62,682 nt of DNA from Planctomycetaceae bacterium (GTDB taxonomy: Bacteria; Planctomycetota; Planctomycetia; Pirellulales; Pirellulaceae): contig JAJTFC010000004.1 in NCBI GenBank assembly GCA_021298315.1, positions 1 through 62,682 of the forward strand, written 5' to 3'. Shown one piece after another: positions 17,895 to 27,963 of the stretch. Positions within the stretch are counted from its first letter, which is position 1. Each line of letters starts with the position of its first letter. The translations under genes and the position numbers were made by a program. Below the pieces are notes generated by a model. The model was given only the letters and a program-made list of their open reading frames with translations. It searched no databases and had not been told where the DNA came from.

Positions 17895-19361
17895 ATGTCC
17901 AGCAAACCGATTTGGAACCACTCGCCGTTTGGTCGTCGCGAAGCGTTGCAGATCGGAGCGGCGAGCATCCTGGGTCTTGGTACCAACCATCTTTTTGCAT
18001 TGCGAGAGGCCCAAGCGGCCCTTGGGTCGATGCCACAGGCGAAAGCCAAATCGTGCATCTTCATCTTTCTCTCGGGTGGTTTGGCTCAGCACGAGAGTTT
18101 CGACATGAAACCCGATGCCCCGGCGGATATCCGAGGCGAGTTCAATCCCATTTCAACGCGAACACCTGGGTTGCAAATCTGCGAACACTTGCCCAAACTC
18201 GCGAGCATCAGCCACCTATGGTCTATCTGCCGGTCGCTGACCCACCCGTCGAACGACCACTCTGCCGGACACCATATCATGCTCACCGGCCAGTCCAATC
18301 TGCCGGTCGGTTTTAATCCAAACGCACCGAGTCGAACCGACCACCCCTCGATTGCGTCCAAAGTTGGGCACGCCATGAGTCGCTCGCGAGGAATTGCTAC
18401 CAACAACCTTCCTCCTGCGGTCGTACTGCCCGATCGAATCGTTCACAATACGGGACGCACTCTTCCCGGGCAAAGCGCCGGGATGATGGGCCAAGCCGCC
18501 GATCCATGGTTCATCGAAGCCTCCCCTTTCCACACGACCTCCTACGGTGCCTTTCCTCAATACAAATTCGATCATCAGCAACGCGGCAAACCCGACGATA
18601 GAGTTTTCCAAGCTCCACAGCTTTCGGTCCCTCATACCAACGGTATTGCCGATATCCACAATCGGATGCAGCTCCTGGATCGTTTAAACCGACAACGTAA
18701 ACGAATCGATCAGATCGGCGAATCGAGCAACTTGGATCGCTATCGACAAACCGCCGCTTCGATGATGGTCGATGCCAATGTTCACAAAGCACTAGATGTC
18801 GCTAAAGCAGATCCTGCGATCGTCGACAAGTATGGCAGAAATTCCTTCGGTTACTCGCTCTTGATGGCGCGTAAACTCGTCGATGCTGGAGTACCGATCA
18901 TCCAAGTCAACCTCGGGAATAACGAGACCTGGGACACCCACGGAAACGCCTTTCCGCACCTGAAGGACCGCCTCTTGCCCCCAACGGATCAAGCCCTCTG
19001 GGCACTCATCGAAGATCTCCAACAAAGTGGACAATTGGATGAAACACTGATTGTCATGGCTGGGGAATTTGGACGCACCGCAAAAATCACCCTCTTGGCC
19101 GAGCACTACAAGCTCCCTGGCCGAGATCACTGGGGTGCTGCCCAATCCGTTTTGTTCGCCGGCGGTGGCATTCGTCCCGGGACAGTCATTGGCAAGACCG
19201 ATGGCAAAGGGGAGTACCCTGTCGATACGCCCGTTAAACCCGAGAATTTCGCTGCGACCATCTACCACTTGCTCGGAATACCGTCAGAAGCGGTATGGCA
19301 CGACACTCTAGGTCGCCCATTTGCGATTTATCACGGCGAACCGATCGCCGGTTTGGTGTAG
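17895..19361 (+). CDS. Tat-exported DUF1501 protein, second copy
   Basis: A 488-residue DUF1501 protein. The Tat signal is GRREALQIGAAS near residues 13-24. Family motifs include FIFLSGGLAQHESFDMKP near 58, HPSNDHSAGHHIMLTG near 117, NNETWDTHGN, VMAGEFGRTAK and GRDHWGAAQSVLFAGGGI. It is clearly diverged from the preceding DUF1501 protein: it has LAQHES where the other has PSHIDT, and it is closer in pattern to the third copy at 26584-27963 (PPQHETWD). This suggests two subfamilies at one locus instead of a recent tandem duplication. The ribosome binding region is GAGGGAT at 17883-17889. It precedes a large DUF1549 gene, probably in one operon. Confidence 0.92.
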   Translation: MSSKPIWNHSPFGRREALQIGAASILGLGTNHLFALREAQAALGSMPQAKAKSCIFIFLSGGLAQHESFDMKPDAPADIRGEFNPISTRTPGLQICEHLPKLASISHLWSICRSLTHPSNDHSAGHHIMLTGQSNLPVGFNPNAPSRTDHPSIASKVGHAMSRSRGIATNNLPPAVVLPDRIVHNTGRTLPGQSAGMMGQAADPWFIEASPFHTTSYGAFPQYKFDHQQRGKPDDRVFQAPQLSVPHTNGIADIHNRMQLLDRLNRQRKRIDQIGESSNLDRYRQTAASMMVDANVHKALDVAKADPAIVDKYGRNSFGYSLLMARKLVDAGVPIIQVNLGNNETWDTHGNAFPHLKDRLLPPTDQALWALIEDLQQSGQLDETLIVMAGEFGRTAKITLLAEHYKLPGRDHWGAAQSVLFAGGGIRPGTVIGKTDGKGEYPVDTPVKPENFAATIYHLLGIPSEAVWHDTLGRPFAIYHGEPIAGLV

Positions 19362-19452
19362 AATATAACGACTGCACCTAGGGAAGCGATTAGCGAAAAC
19401 TTCGCACTTGCTTGCCGTCCCCTCCCAACCATATCCCCTCCGCAAACCGACC

Positions 19453-22400
19453 ATGGCAAACCGAGCCCTACCTCGGCCAACTTCCTGGCGACACCACCGC
19501 GCCAGCCATTTCATTTTGCACTGGCTTGCAAGATCCTGGGTACTGCTAGTTACCCTGAGCCCCTGCGGGGAGTTCGCGAAACTCCAAGCCCAAATGCCAT
19601 TCTCGGCGATGGCCCCGCAAGCTCTTGCACCTGGCAAAACCACTCGGGTTGAATTCACCGGAAACCAATTCAAAGCTCCCCTTCGCATCGGCGGTTCAAT
19701 ACCGATGGAAGCTCAGTGGGTTAGCATCGAACCGACCAAAGCCATCGCCGATATTCGCCTCCCTGAAAACGCTCCTCTTGGACCCAAATCCCTTTGGCTT
19801 GCAACCGACGAGTCGATCAGCGAACCGCTTCAGATTCTCGTTGATGATCTCAATAGCGTCGCCGACAACGGTGCCAATCATAACCGTTCTCAACCTCAAG
19901 TCCTTTCGATCCCTTGTGCGGTCGATGGCAAAAGCGACGCAGCCCAAAGCGACTTCTATCAAATCCATTTAGCGGCAAATGCAAGCATCAGCATCGATTG
20001 CATCGCAGAGCGTATTGGCTCAACCATGGACTCGGTCCTCCGCATTTGGGATGCCCAAGGCAAGCTTCTCGTGCAAGCGGACGATACCCCTGCTAGCCCC
20101 GATAGTCAAACTCGCTTCGTTGCACCGAGCGAAGGGGACTATACGATCGAGATTGTCGACAATCGTTTCGCTGGCGATGCTCGCTATCGCTTGCGAGTCT
20201 GCGATGCCCCATTATCTCCAGTCCCCTATCCACTTGCCGTTCAGCCCAACACTCCAAACCCTATCGCTTGGATTCTCTCCGAAGGCGTTGTGATCAAAGC
20301 CGAACAGAATCCTGACCAATGGGGATTGAACGTCCAAGTTCCACCGGAAGCGATCGGCAATCGCTTGATGATCAGTTCATCAAGCCCTGCTCGACCTGGC
20401 GGATTTTGGTCTGACATCCTCGTCCGAGACATCCCGCTTTACACCGAACCGATCGATTCGGAGTCCCATGCATCATCCAAGGATACGCCATTGGCGATCC
20501 CGGTGGGTATCACAGGTCGACTTACGAAACAGGGACAAACGGATCTTTATGCGATTGCAGGCACGCAGGGACAAACCATCCAGATTCAAACGATCACTCG
20601 GAGCCTCGGTCTGCCAACGCTTCTTAAAATCGCTGTGTTGCATCCTAATGGCAATGTCTTGGCCGAGAATTCGATCAACGACGCAGACGAATGGCCCCTG
20701 GATGTATCCTTTCCAGAAAATGGAGTCTATCAAATACGCGTCACGGATCTGCTTGGCCAAGCAAGTCCTAAGCATGCCTATTGGATCGAAGCCAAATCGA
20801 AGCCACTGTTTTCCATCGGAGTCAAACCCGATCCAAAAACTTCCGAAAGCCGTTTGCTCGAGACTGGCTCAGGCGCCACCTTCATCGACCTTGCTATACA
20901 AAGAACTCCCTACGAGGGACCGATCCAAATCGATTTGCAAACCCCGCTCCCAGGCCTTCGGATCCTCAATCCAAGCGTGCCAGCCAAGGCAGCCGAGTTC
21001 CGCATGTTCCTCTCGACGGACGCAAGCTGGGATCCTGCACGCATCGGACAGATTCGATTCATTGCAAGACAGGTCGAAGGAGGCACGTATTCAACTCCTG
21101 TCAGCACGATCGCTCTACGCCGTGTGAAAGCCCCCCACCAGCCATTCCCTTCCTCAGCCATCGAAGGAATCGTTGGATATGCAGCCCTAAGTGCCGGGGC
21201 GCAGTTCTTCACTGCGGAATTCCCGAATGCGATCGCGCTTGCAGCACCCCTCAAACAACACATAGTTACTGGTACCATCAAACGACTCAAAGAGGAATTC
21301 AAAGAGCCGGTATCGATCTTGTCGGCCAGCGGTCCAGATGGATGGAGCGTCCAACCGGTGCTCGATAAAGACGCCCTCAAACTAACGCTCACTCGCTCGG
21401 ATGCGACGCCCGCCCCGAACCCTTCGGCAACACCCAGCGGACGAATCCAAGTGTCACTCTACGGTCAGACCAGCCGAGGCCGTATCGAAAATATCGAAAT
21501 CCCATTCAATTGGTACGATCCGCTGATCGTTTCAAGTCCCGCGATTCCAGCACTTTTGCTGGGAGGAACGCAAAGCGTTCAAGTGGACATCCAGCGAAAA
21601 GGAATCGATGCCGCACCCGTCAACCTCCAACTTGTAAACCCTCCACCGGGAATTACTGCAGATCCGGTCGTCATCGCAGGCGATCAAACCACCGGAATTC
21701 TGAACTTGCGAACTGCAATTGAAACTCCGATCAATGCACCGCTCCAATTGGTTATCTCCGCAACGGCCAAAGTTTCCGAAAATGAAATAATCGCCATCAG
21801 CAAACCTATTCCTCTAACCTTTGAGCAATCACCGACTCGCGTTGAACCCTTTCCACAACAAATCGCTTTGACCCGCTCACGCGACTCGGCCCAATTTGTT
21901 CTCACGGGTTGGGATGCAAATGGCTTAGCCCGTGATTGGACCGAGCGGGCTCGCTGGTCGGTTGCAAACCCGGCCATAGCGACAATTGCTTCAGGAAGGA
22001 TCATTCCAACAGCCAACGGTCAAACCGAATTGATCGCGGAACTAGCAACCCATCGCATCGTGGTTCCGGTAAGTATCAGCGGGATCGATGCACCCGCAAG
22101 GGTCGAATTCGAAAACGAAGTTCTCGTCGCTCTTTCGAAACAAGGTTGCAATTCAGGAGCCTGTCACGGATCGCCAAGCGGCAAAGGAAACTTCCGCCTG
22201 TCGCTCCGCGCATTTGATAAAGCACTCGATTCATTGACCCTCGTCCGAGAGGAAAACCAGCGGCGACTTAACACGCTCGAAGCCGATAAAAGTCTGTTGG
22301 TCACTAAACCTCTGATGAAAGTTCCCCATGGTGGCGGAATGCAACTTCGGAAATCCGATCCAGCCTACCGTACCCTTGTCGATTGGATTCAACAAGGTGC

Positions 22401-24192
22401 TCCGCTAGACCCCGCCAATCAAGCAAGATGCGTAAAGCTAGAGGTCTTCCCCAACTCCCAACGCGTTCTCTCGAAAGACCTAGGCACACAGCAAATCGTC
22501 GTCTTGGCACATTTTCCAGATGGAACGAAAAGGGATGTGACCCAACTGTGCGCCTACGAGAGCTCCAATACAACCGTGGCTACCATCGATGTGAAAGGCA
22601 AGGTTACTCCGCACCAAAAAGGCGAGACGGTGATCCTTGTGCGTTTCCTCGAACACATCGAGTCGATCCCATTTCTCTTCAATCAAGAAGTACCTGGCTT
22701 CCAATGGACTCCGCAAACCCAACTGAACTTTATCGACAACCTTGTCGACGCAAAACTCCAGCAACTCCAAATCAATCCAGCACCCCTTTGCACCGATGAA
22801 GTCTACTTGCGTCGAGTCTACTTGGATCTACTTGGAATCCTACCGACCAACGACGAGTCGCAGGCCTTTTTCTCCGATAGCAATCCAGACAAGCGGAATC
22901 AACTGATCGACAAACTTTTGGCGAGACCCGAGCACGCGAAGTACTGGGCCCTCAAATGGGGCGATCTGCTGAAGATGACCGGAAAGGCTGTCGGCAATGA
23001 GGCCGTCTTTAAATACTACCGATGGGTTGAATCGTCGATCCGCGAGAATCAACCTTACGACCAATTTGCTCGCGAACTGCTTTCCGCAAGCGGCTCGACC
23101 TTTGCCAACCCTCCGGCGAATTTCTTTCGAACCGCCGGTGACATGAACGAATCGGTTGAAACGATCTCCCAAGTGTTCCTAGGTGCAAGGCTCCAGTGTG
23201 CCAAGTGCCATAATCACCCCTTTGAACGTTGGACGCAAGACAACTACTACGGCCTTGGGGCTTTCTTTAACCGGGTTCAGCGCAAGAAAACCCAACGTCC
23301 AAACGAGTGGCTCGTCTACAGCAGCAATGCTGGAGAAGTTACTCAGCCTCGCACCGGGCAAACCATGAAGCCGTGGGTTCCCGGTAGCAATGAACTACCT
23401 TTGGATCCAGCCCAAGACCGCCGTCAAGCGTTCGTTGATTGGTTGGTCAGGCCAGACAACCCTTTCTTGGCTCGCGTGGAAACCAACCGTATTTGGTCGC
23501 AACTTTTCGCACGCGGAATCGTCGACCCGATCGATGACTTTAGAGATAGCAATCCTCCAACGAATCGCCCCTTGCTCGACGCGTTGACGAAGCATTTTGT
23601 CGATAGCGGATTCAATCGCAGGGAACTGATCCGAACGATCCTTCAGAGCCGCACTTATCAAGCCAGTTACGAGACAACACCCTTTAATGAAAAGGATCAG
23701 CTCTATTTCTCGCACCAAAGCCCCCGTTTACTGAGTGCCGAGCAGCTCCTCGATGCGATCAACCAATTGACCCAAACCGAACAGACCTTTGCCGGCCTAC
23801 CTGCAGGTACCAAAGCCACCCAGATCCCAGCCCCGGATCTTGCGAAAGTCGACTTCTTGAAAGTCTTCGGCCAACCGGAGAGATCCACGGTTTGCGCTTG
23901 CGAACGCTCCGAGGATTCTAATCTGAGCATGGCGATCGAACTGTTCAATGGTGCCACGGTGCACGAGAAGCTCAAGAACCCCAAGAATCGATTCCGCAAT
24001 CTAATGGCCGAAGGCAAACCGCTCGAGGAGATCATCAAGAACCTCTACCTTGCTGGCCTGTCTCGCAATCCTACGAGCGAGGAATTGCAGGAGTCGCTTA
24101 AGCATTGCCAAAGCAAACCTGACCCAGTTCTTGGCTTGGAAGATCTCTGCTGGGTGCTGATCAACACCGACGAATTCCTCTTCCAACACTAG
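19453..24192 (+). CDS. very large secreted PPC-BIG2-PSCyt-DUF1549-DUF1553 protein
   Basis: A 1579-residue exported protein (hydrophobic signal at about 25-40). I see two bacterial pre-peptidase C-like beta domains (about 160-250 and 350-446), further beta-rich repeats, BIG2-like immunoglobulin folds (about 830-873 and 1015-1075), a PSCyt1-like cytochrome segment between them, DUF1549 (about 1093-1270) and DUF1553 (about 1316-1566). The first haem-type motif is CNSGACH, with four residues between the cysteines instead of two; the second, in DUF1549, is the normal CAKCH. The ATG at 19453 is used; an in-frame TTG at 19408 would add 15 residues. It stands in an apparent operon between a DUF1501 gene and a cytochrome-WD40 gene, whose reading frame begins at its stop codon. 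A cell-surface role is likely but unproven. Confidence 0.9.
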   Translation: MANRALPRPTSWRHHRASHFILHWLARSWVLLVTLSPCGEFAKLQAQMPFSAMAPQALAPGKTTRVEFTGNQFKAPLRIGGSIPMEAQWVSIEPTKAIADIRLPENAPLGPKSLWLATDESISEPLQILVDDLNSVADNGANHNRSQPQVLSIPCAVDGKSDAAQSDFYQIHLAANASISIDCIAERIGSTMDSVLRIWDAQGKLLVQADDTPASPDSQTRFVAPSEGDYTIEIVDNRFAGDARYRLRVCDAPLSPVPYPLAVQPNTPNPIAWILSEGVVIKAEQNPDQWGLNVQVPPEAIGNRLMISSSSPARPGGFWSDILVRDIPLYTEPIDSESHASSKDTPLAIPVGITGRLTKQGQTDLYAIAGTQGQTIQIQTITRSLGLPTLLKIAVLHPNGNVLAENSINDADEWPLDVSFPENGVYQIRVTDLLGQASPKHAYWIEAKSKPLFSIGVKPDPKTSESRLLETGSGATFIDLAIQRTPYEGPIQIDLQTPLPGLRILNPSVPAKAAEFRMFLSTDASWDPARIGQIRFIARQVEGGTYSTPVSTIALRRVKAPHQPFPSSAIEGIVGYAALSAGAQFFTAEFPNAIALAAPLKQHIVTGTIKRLKEEFKEPVSILSASGPDGWSVQPVLDKDALKLTLTRSDATPAPNPSATPSGRIQVSLYGQTSRGRIENIEIPFNWYDPLIVSSPAIPALLLGGTQSVQVDIQRKGIDAAPVNLQLVNPPPGITADPVVIAGDQTTGILNLRTAIETPINAPLQLVISATAKVSENEIIAISKPIPLTFEQSPTRVEPFPQQIALTRSRDSAQFVLTGWDANGLARDWTERARWSVANPAIATIASGRIIPTANGQTELIAELATHRIVVPVSISGIDAPARVEFENEVLVALSKQGCNSGACHGSPSGKGNFRLSLRAFDKALDSLTLVREENQRRLNTLEADKSLLVTKPLMKVPHGGGMQLRKSDPAYRTLVDWIQQGAPLDPANQARCVKLEVFPNSQRVLSKDLGTQQIVVLAHFPDGTKRDVTQLCAYESSNTTVATIDVKGKVTPHQKGETVILVRFLEHIESIPFLFNQEVPGFQWTPQTQLNFIDNLVDAKLQQLQINPAPLCTDEVYLRRVYLDLLGILPTNDESQAFFSDSNPDKRNQLIDKLLARPEHAKYWALKWGDLLKMTGKAVGNEAVFKYYRWVESSIRENQPYDQFARELLSASGSTFANPPANFFRTAGDMNESVETISQVFLGARLQCAKCHNHPFERWTQDNYYGLGAFFNRVQRKKTQRPNEWLVYSSNAGEVTQPRTGQTMKPWVPGSNELPLDPAQDRRQAFVDWLVRPDNPFLARVETNRIWSQLFARGIVDPIDDFRDSNPPTNRPLLDALTKHFVDSGFNRRELIRTILQSRTYQASYETTPFNEKDQLYFSHQSPRLLSAEQLLDAINQLTQTEQTFAGLPAGTKATQIPAPDLAKVDFLKVFGQPERSTVCACERSEDSNLSMAIELFNGATVHEKLKNPKNRFRNLMAEGKPLEEIIKNLYLAGLSRNPTSEELQESLKHCQSKPDPVLGLEDLCWVLINTDEFLFQH

Positions 24193-24200
24193 TGGCTAAC

Positions 24201-25535
24201 ATGATACGTCGAATTCGGATCTTCGCACTGATAGGCGCAAGCGTTACATCGATTTGCATCAATTTACAAGCACAGGATGCTGTAGGTTTTCGCGATCAAG
24301 TCGCACCGATTCTTCAAGAGCATTGCGTAGCTTGCCATTGCGCTAAACGGGCCGAAGGTGGATACAGACTCGATACGATTGAGCAGCTTTCCAAGCCAGG
24401 AGATGGTGCGGCCAGTCCGATCGTTGCAGGCAAGCGTGATCAAAGCGAATGGATCCTTCGCATGAAGCATGCCGATCCAGACCTGCGCATGCCTTTAGAT
24501 AGCGAGCCTCTTTCGGCGGAATCGATCGAATTGATTTCCAAATGGATCGATCAAGGTGCCAAGCTCGAGGGAATTCCCGCGACCGACCCCCTTTGGTCGA
24601 TTATTCCACCTCGAACGTATCCGCCAGCCCCCGAGCACTATGCACTTGCATTCCCGATTACCGCTCTTGCCTTCTCCAGCGATGGTACCCAGGTCTTCTC
24701 CTCAGGGTACCATGAGGTTCTCGCTTGGAATGCCGCCGATGGCGCCTTGGTAGGCCGCTTTGGAAATCAAACCCAAAGGATATATGCCATCGCATCGAGT
24801 TCCGATCCTAACAAATTGTTCGTCGGGGGAGGTACTCCCGGATCGATCGGAGAAGTCCGTTTGCTCAATCTAGCGAATCGTTCGGTCGAGCAAACCATCG
24901 TACGAGGCTCGGACGTAGTGCTCGATGTGGCTCTCAGGCCCGGTAGCCAGGAACTCGCAGTGGCGATGGCTGACAACACCATTCGGATCATCAATCTCGA
25001 AAAGAACGAGCAGAGACGAATGATTGCAAGCCATGCCGATTGGGTCACACAACTTGCTTACAGCGAAGATGGCAAGCGACTCGGATCTTCGAGCCGAGAT
25101 AAATCGGCCAAGGTTGCCGATGCCGAGACTGGCGAATTGCTCGGTAGTTACCCTGGACATGCTGCTGCCGTACGAGGGATTGCGGCTTTCCAAGATGGCA
25201 AGCAATGGATCAGTGTTGGAGCTGACAACAAAATCCATCGCTGGGAAGTCGAAAACGCCAAAAAGGTTGCCGAGATCCCTCTAGGGGGAGACCCCCAAAA
25301 GCTTGTGAAGGATCAATCATCGGTATGGATCCCAAACGCAGATAAGCATTGGTATCGACTCGAGCTTGCAAACAACGCGATCGCGACCAAACAACCTGGA
25401 CATGAGGACTGGATCACCTCGATCGCCATCCATAGTGCAGCAGGCAAAATCGCTACAGGTTCGATGGACGGCTCGATTCGTGTTTGGAATCTCTCAGATG
25501 CAGCCCTTGTTAAGGCTTGGGTCGCGAAGCCTTAG
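24201..25535 (+). CDS. secreted PSCyt1 cytochrome - WD40 repeat protein
   Basis: About 444 residues with a signal peptide (RIRIFALIGASVTSICINLQAQ). A cytochrome-like domain holds CVACH at about 41 and the PSCyt1 continuation KRAEGGYRLDT, followed by an MPLDSEPLS stretch. From about residue 155 to the end there are WD40-type repeats, for example FSSDGTQVFSSGYHEVLAWNA, YSEDGKRLGSSSRDKSAKV and IATGSMDGSIRVWNL. Such proteins accompany DUF1549/DUF1501 genes in planctomycetes; the function is unknown. A GTG at 24192 overlaps the stop codon of the previous gene (TAGTG) and could be the start by translational coupling, adding three residues. The 3' end overlaps the convergent serine hydrolase gene by 26 bases. 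Confidence 0.9.
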   Translation: MIRRIRIFALIGASVTSICINLQAQDAVGFRDQVAPILQEHCVACHCAKRAEGGYRLDTIEQLSKPGDGAASPIVAGKRDQSEWILRMKHADPDLRMPLDSEPLSAESIELISKWIDQGAKLEGIPATDPLWSIIPPRTYPPAPEHYALAFPITALAFSSDGTQVFSSGYHEVLAWNAADGALVGRFGNQTQRIYAIASSSDPNKLFVGGGTPGSIGEVRLLNLANRSVEQTIVRGSDVVLDVALRPGSQELAVAMADNTIRIINLEKNEQRRMIASHADWVTQLAYSEDGKRLGSSSRDKSAKVADAETGELLGSYPGHAAAVRGIAAFQDGKQWISVGADNKIHRWEVENAKKVAEIPLGGDPQKLVKDQSSVWIPNADKHWYRLELANNAIATKQPGHEDWITSIAIHSAAGKIATGSMDGSIRVWNLSDAALVKAWVAKP

Positions 25536-26565
25536 CAATCCACTCGGATGCCAAATGCCGAGGATGTTGCGATTCATCCAAGGCTCTTGCAGGCAGTGTC
25601 GTGAGCACCACGCAAATCCGAGATGAATCACGATCGACCCAAGCGAGCGTACCGGTCGACCCCGAATGCCCGAATGAATTCGGAGAGCAACTGACCTTGC
25701 TGCTTCGCATGTCGACATCAAATCCTAAGCCTCGCGATTCGATTTCCGGCGGGTTATGGTTCGTAAGCATCAAACGCTTGGTCGATGCTTTGAGGAAGTC
25801 ATCCTGATCGGTCATCATTGCACGAAGAAACTTGCCGATGTCGGTTGCTGAGGCATGTCCGCCACCCCACGGGGCACCTAGCTCCCTCCAATACTTGCTG
25901 TTCCAATTCCATCTTGCTGCATCTGCGGAACCACCACCGGCTTCGGGAGCCCCGAATTCGGTTTGAACGGGCATGCGGCTGACTTCCGATAGCTTACCGA
26001 TACCGAGTGCGGAATCCGACATTGCCAAGGGATCCAATACACGCTTCTGGACTAGTTCCAAGATCGTTGTCGATGCGATCCTTTCGGCCACAGCGCATGC
26101 GAGCAAGATCCCCATGCTCGAGTATTCGTAACCAGTGCCAGGTGCGAAGCGGAATTGTAGGCTTTTGCAAGATTCGACAAATGCGTTCAGTGGTGAAAGC
26201 CCCGAGCGCAGCTGATGATTGTCAGGAACTTGATCGGGGAGTCCCGATGTGTGGGTCAGCAGATGCTTGATCGTCACTCTCGGAAAATCCGCTTTGGTAA
26301 ACTCTGGCAGGTAGCAAGCTAGAGAATCGTCGAGCTTGAAGGCACCTTGATCGTAAAGACTCATCAAGGCGCAGACGGCGATCGGTTTAGTGATCGAACC
26401 TAGCAAATAGCTAGCGTGATCATCCGAGGCCAAACCGTAGTTGGCCGTAAAACGAGTACCAGCGTCCTGCGCGAATATCGAACCTGCAAGGATCTGTTTT
26501 TCTTGCGAGGAGTCCGAGAGAACTTGGCAAGCTTTTTCGCAGGCAGCAAGAAAATCAATCTCCAT
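25510..26565 (-). CDS. serine hydrolase, beta-lactamase/class C family
   Basis: A 351-residue serine hydrolase. The SxxK motif is GSITKP at about residue 56, the YxS-type motif is YEYSSMG at about 144, and a HxG-type motif, FGHSGSTG, lies near 298. Together these fit the penicillin-binding protein/class C beta-lactamase fold; the substrate may be a peptide or an ester. No signal peptide is apparent, so it may be cytoplasmic, unlike the homologue at 9172-10323. It lies 18 bases downstream of a DUF1501 gene on the same strand and is probably co-transcribed with it. Its 3' end overlaps the opposite-strand cytochrome-WD40 gene by 26 bases. Confidence 0.88.
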   Translation of the reverse strand: MEIDFLAACEKACQVLSDSSQEKQILAGSIFAQDAGTRFTANYGLASDDHASYLLGSITKPIAVCALMSLYDQGAFKLDDSLACYLPEFTKADFPRVTIKHLLTHTSGLPDQVPDNHQLRSGLSPLNAFVESCKSLQFRFAPGTGYEYSSMGILLACAVAERIASTTILELVQKRVLDPLAMSDSALGIGKLSEVSRMPVQTEFGAPEAGGGSADAARWNWNSKYWRELGAPWGGGHASATDIGKFLRAMMTDQDDFLKASTKRLMLTNHNPPEIESRGLGFDVDMRSSKVSCSPNSFGHSGSTGTLAWVDRDSSRICVVLTTLPARALDESQHPRHLASEWIAKASRPKP

Positions 26566-26583
26566 CGGTCGCTCGATTGGATC

Positions 26584-27963
26584 CTAGAGGATCGCCTCAA
26601 TGGGTGAGCCCTTGCTGATCGCAAGGGGTCGTCCGAGGCGGTCGTGAATTTCGGTACTAGGGGCAAAGCCCAAGCAGTGGTAGACGGTGGCCGTGATATC
26701 TTGAGGTTCGACACGACCATCGAGTGGAAAGGCACCTTGGCGATCGGAAGCCCCGTAGACCGTGCCACCTTGAACCCCTCCGCCTGCAAGTGCTCCGCTA
26801 AAGACATGTCCCCAATGATCTCGACCGCCACCTGGATTATGTTTCGGGGATCGACCGAACTCACCCATCCACACGACCAAGGTATCCTCGAGCATACCTC
26901 GCTGCATCAGGTCTTCGAGCAAGGCCGAGTAGGCTTGATCCATCGGTGGCATAAGAACGGTCTTTAGCCGTTCCGCATTTTTCGCGTGGGTATCCCAAGC
27001 TGGAGCGTTGTCTGGGTCGTCCTTCCAACGGGTCCAGTTGACTTGGACAAGCGATACGCCTGATTCGACAAGTCTTCGAGCAAGCAGGACGCTCTGTCCG
27101 AACCGATTTCGACCGTAGCGATCCCGCATCGAATCGGACTCTTGATCAAGCGAGAATGCGTTTTGAGTTTCTTTCGTCCGGATCAGATCGATTGCTTTGT
27201 TTTGCCAAGTCCCCCAGCGCTCGAGGGCTGGGTTTTGCTGTATCTTGTCAAGCGAACGATTCAATTGTGCAAGAAAGTTTTTGCGTTGTTCGAATCGCTC
27301 TGTGGTAAGTTCTGCGGGTAGAGCGATATCAGGGACACGAAAGTCAGGAGCATTCGGATCACAAGTCACTAGCCAAGGATCCGCATGGCTACCGAGCCAG
27401 CCGGCATCTTGGCCTGGCCAAAGCAACCGTCCGGTATTCCATATCTCCTCGGGGAGTCTTATAGAACCAGGCAACGGGCCTGAATCTCCTTTGAGGTGTC
27501 GCACGACGGCGGCCATAGAGGGCCAATCGTTGGGGGGGCCGGGAAGTGAGTTCTCCGCATTCTTGGGCGAATGAGGATACCCTGTAAGCATCCAATAGCC
27601 GCTGGCTGAATGAGCATTATCATCAGTAGCCATGGCGCGGAGCACGGCGATCTGTTTAGTAAGTTTCGCCGTCAGGGGCATCAGTTCCCCAACGTGCAGT
27701 CCGGGAGTTGCCGTTGGAATGGGCTTGAATTCTCCGCGAACTTCGGCGGGCGCATCGGGCTTGGGATCCCAAGTTTCGTGTTGAGGAGGACCGCCGAGCA
27801 TGAACAGGACGATGCATCTTTTGGCTTTGCCGAAAGAACCCGCGATACTGCGGGGCTGCATGGCAGAAGCCACTGCAGGGGAGCCGATCGACAAGCCGAA
27901 CGAGCTTAGCGAACCGATTTCCAGCAATTCGCGACGCGAGAACTTCCCTTGTATCTTGATCAT
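26584..27963 (-). CDS. Tat-exported DUF1501 protein, third copy
   Basis: A 459-residue DUF1501 protein with the Tat signal SRRELLEIGSLSSFG at about residues 9-23. Motifs: VLFMLGGPPQHETWDPKP near 52, MATDDNAHSASGYWMLTG near 110, WDTHAKNAERL, VVWMGEFGRSPK and GRDHWGHVFSGALAGGG. It resembles the copy at 17895-19361 more than the one at 16435-17868. It faces away from the main DUF1549 block, is upstream of a serine hydrolase gene and is divergent from the zinc-ribbon hydrolase gene at 28188. No DUF1549 partner adjoins it on this strand, so it may be recruited by another system or act alone. Confidence 0.92.
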   Translation of the reverse strand: MIKIQGKFSRRELLEIGSLSSFGLSIGSPAVASAMQPRSIAGSFGKAKRCIVLFMLGGPPQHETWDPKPDAPAEVRGEFKPIPTATPGLHVGELMPLTAKLTKQIAVLRAMATDDNAHSASGYWMLTGYPHSPKNAENSLPGPPNDWPSMAAVVRHLKGDSGPLPGSIRLPEEIWNTGRLLWPGQDAGWLGSHADPWLVTCDPNAPDFRVPDIALPAELTTERFEQRKNFLAQLNRSLDKIQQNPALERWGTWQNKAIDLIRTKETQNAFSLDQESDSMRDRYGRNRFGQSVLLARRLVESGVSLVQVNWTRWKDDPDNAPAWDTHAKNAERLKTVLMPPMDQAYSALLEDLMQRGMLEDTLVVWMGEFGRSPKHNPGGGRDHWGHVFSGALAGGGVQGGTVYGASDRQGAFPLDGRVEPQDITATVYHCLGFAPSTEIHDRLGRPLAISKGSPIEAIL

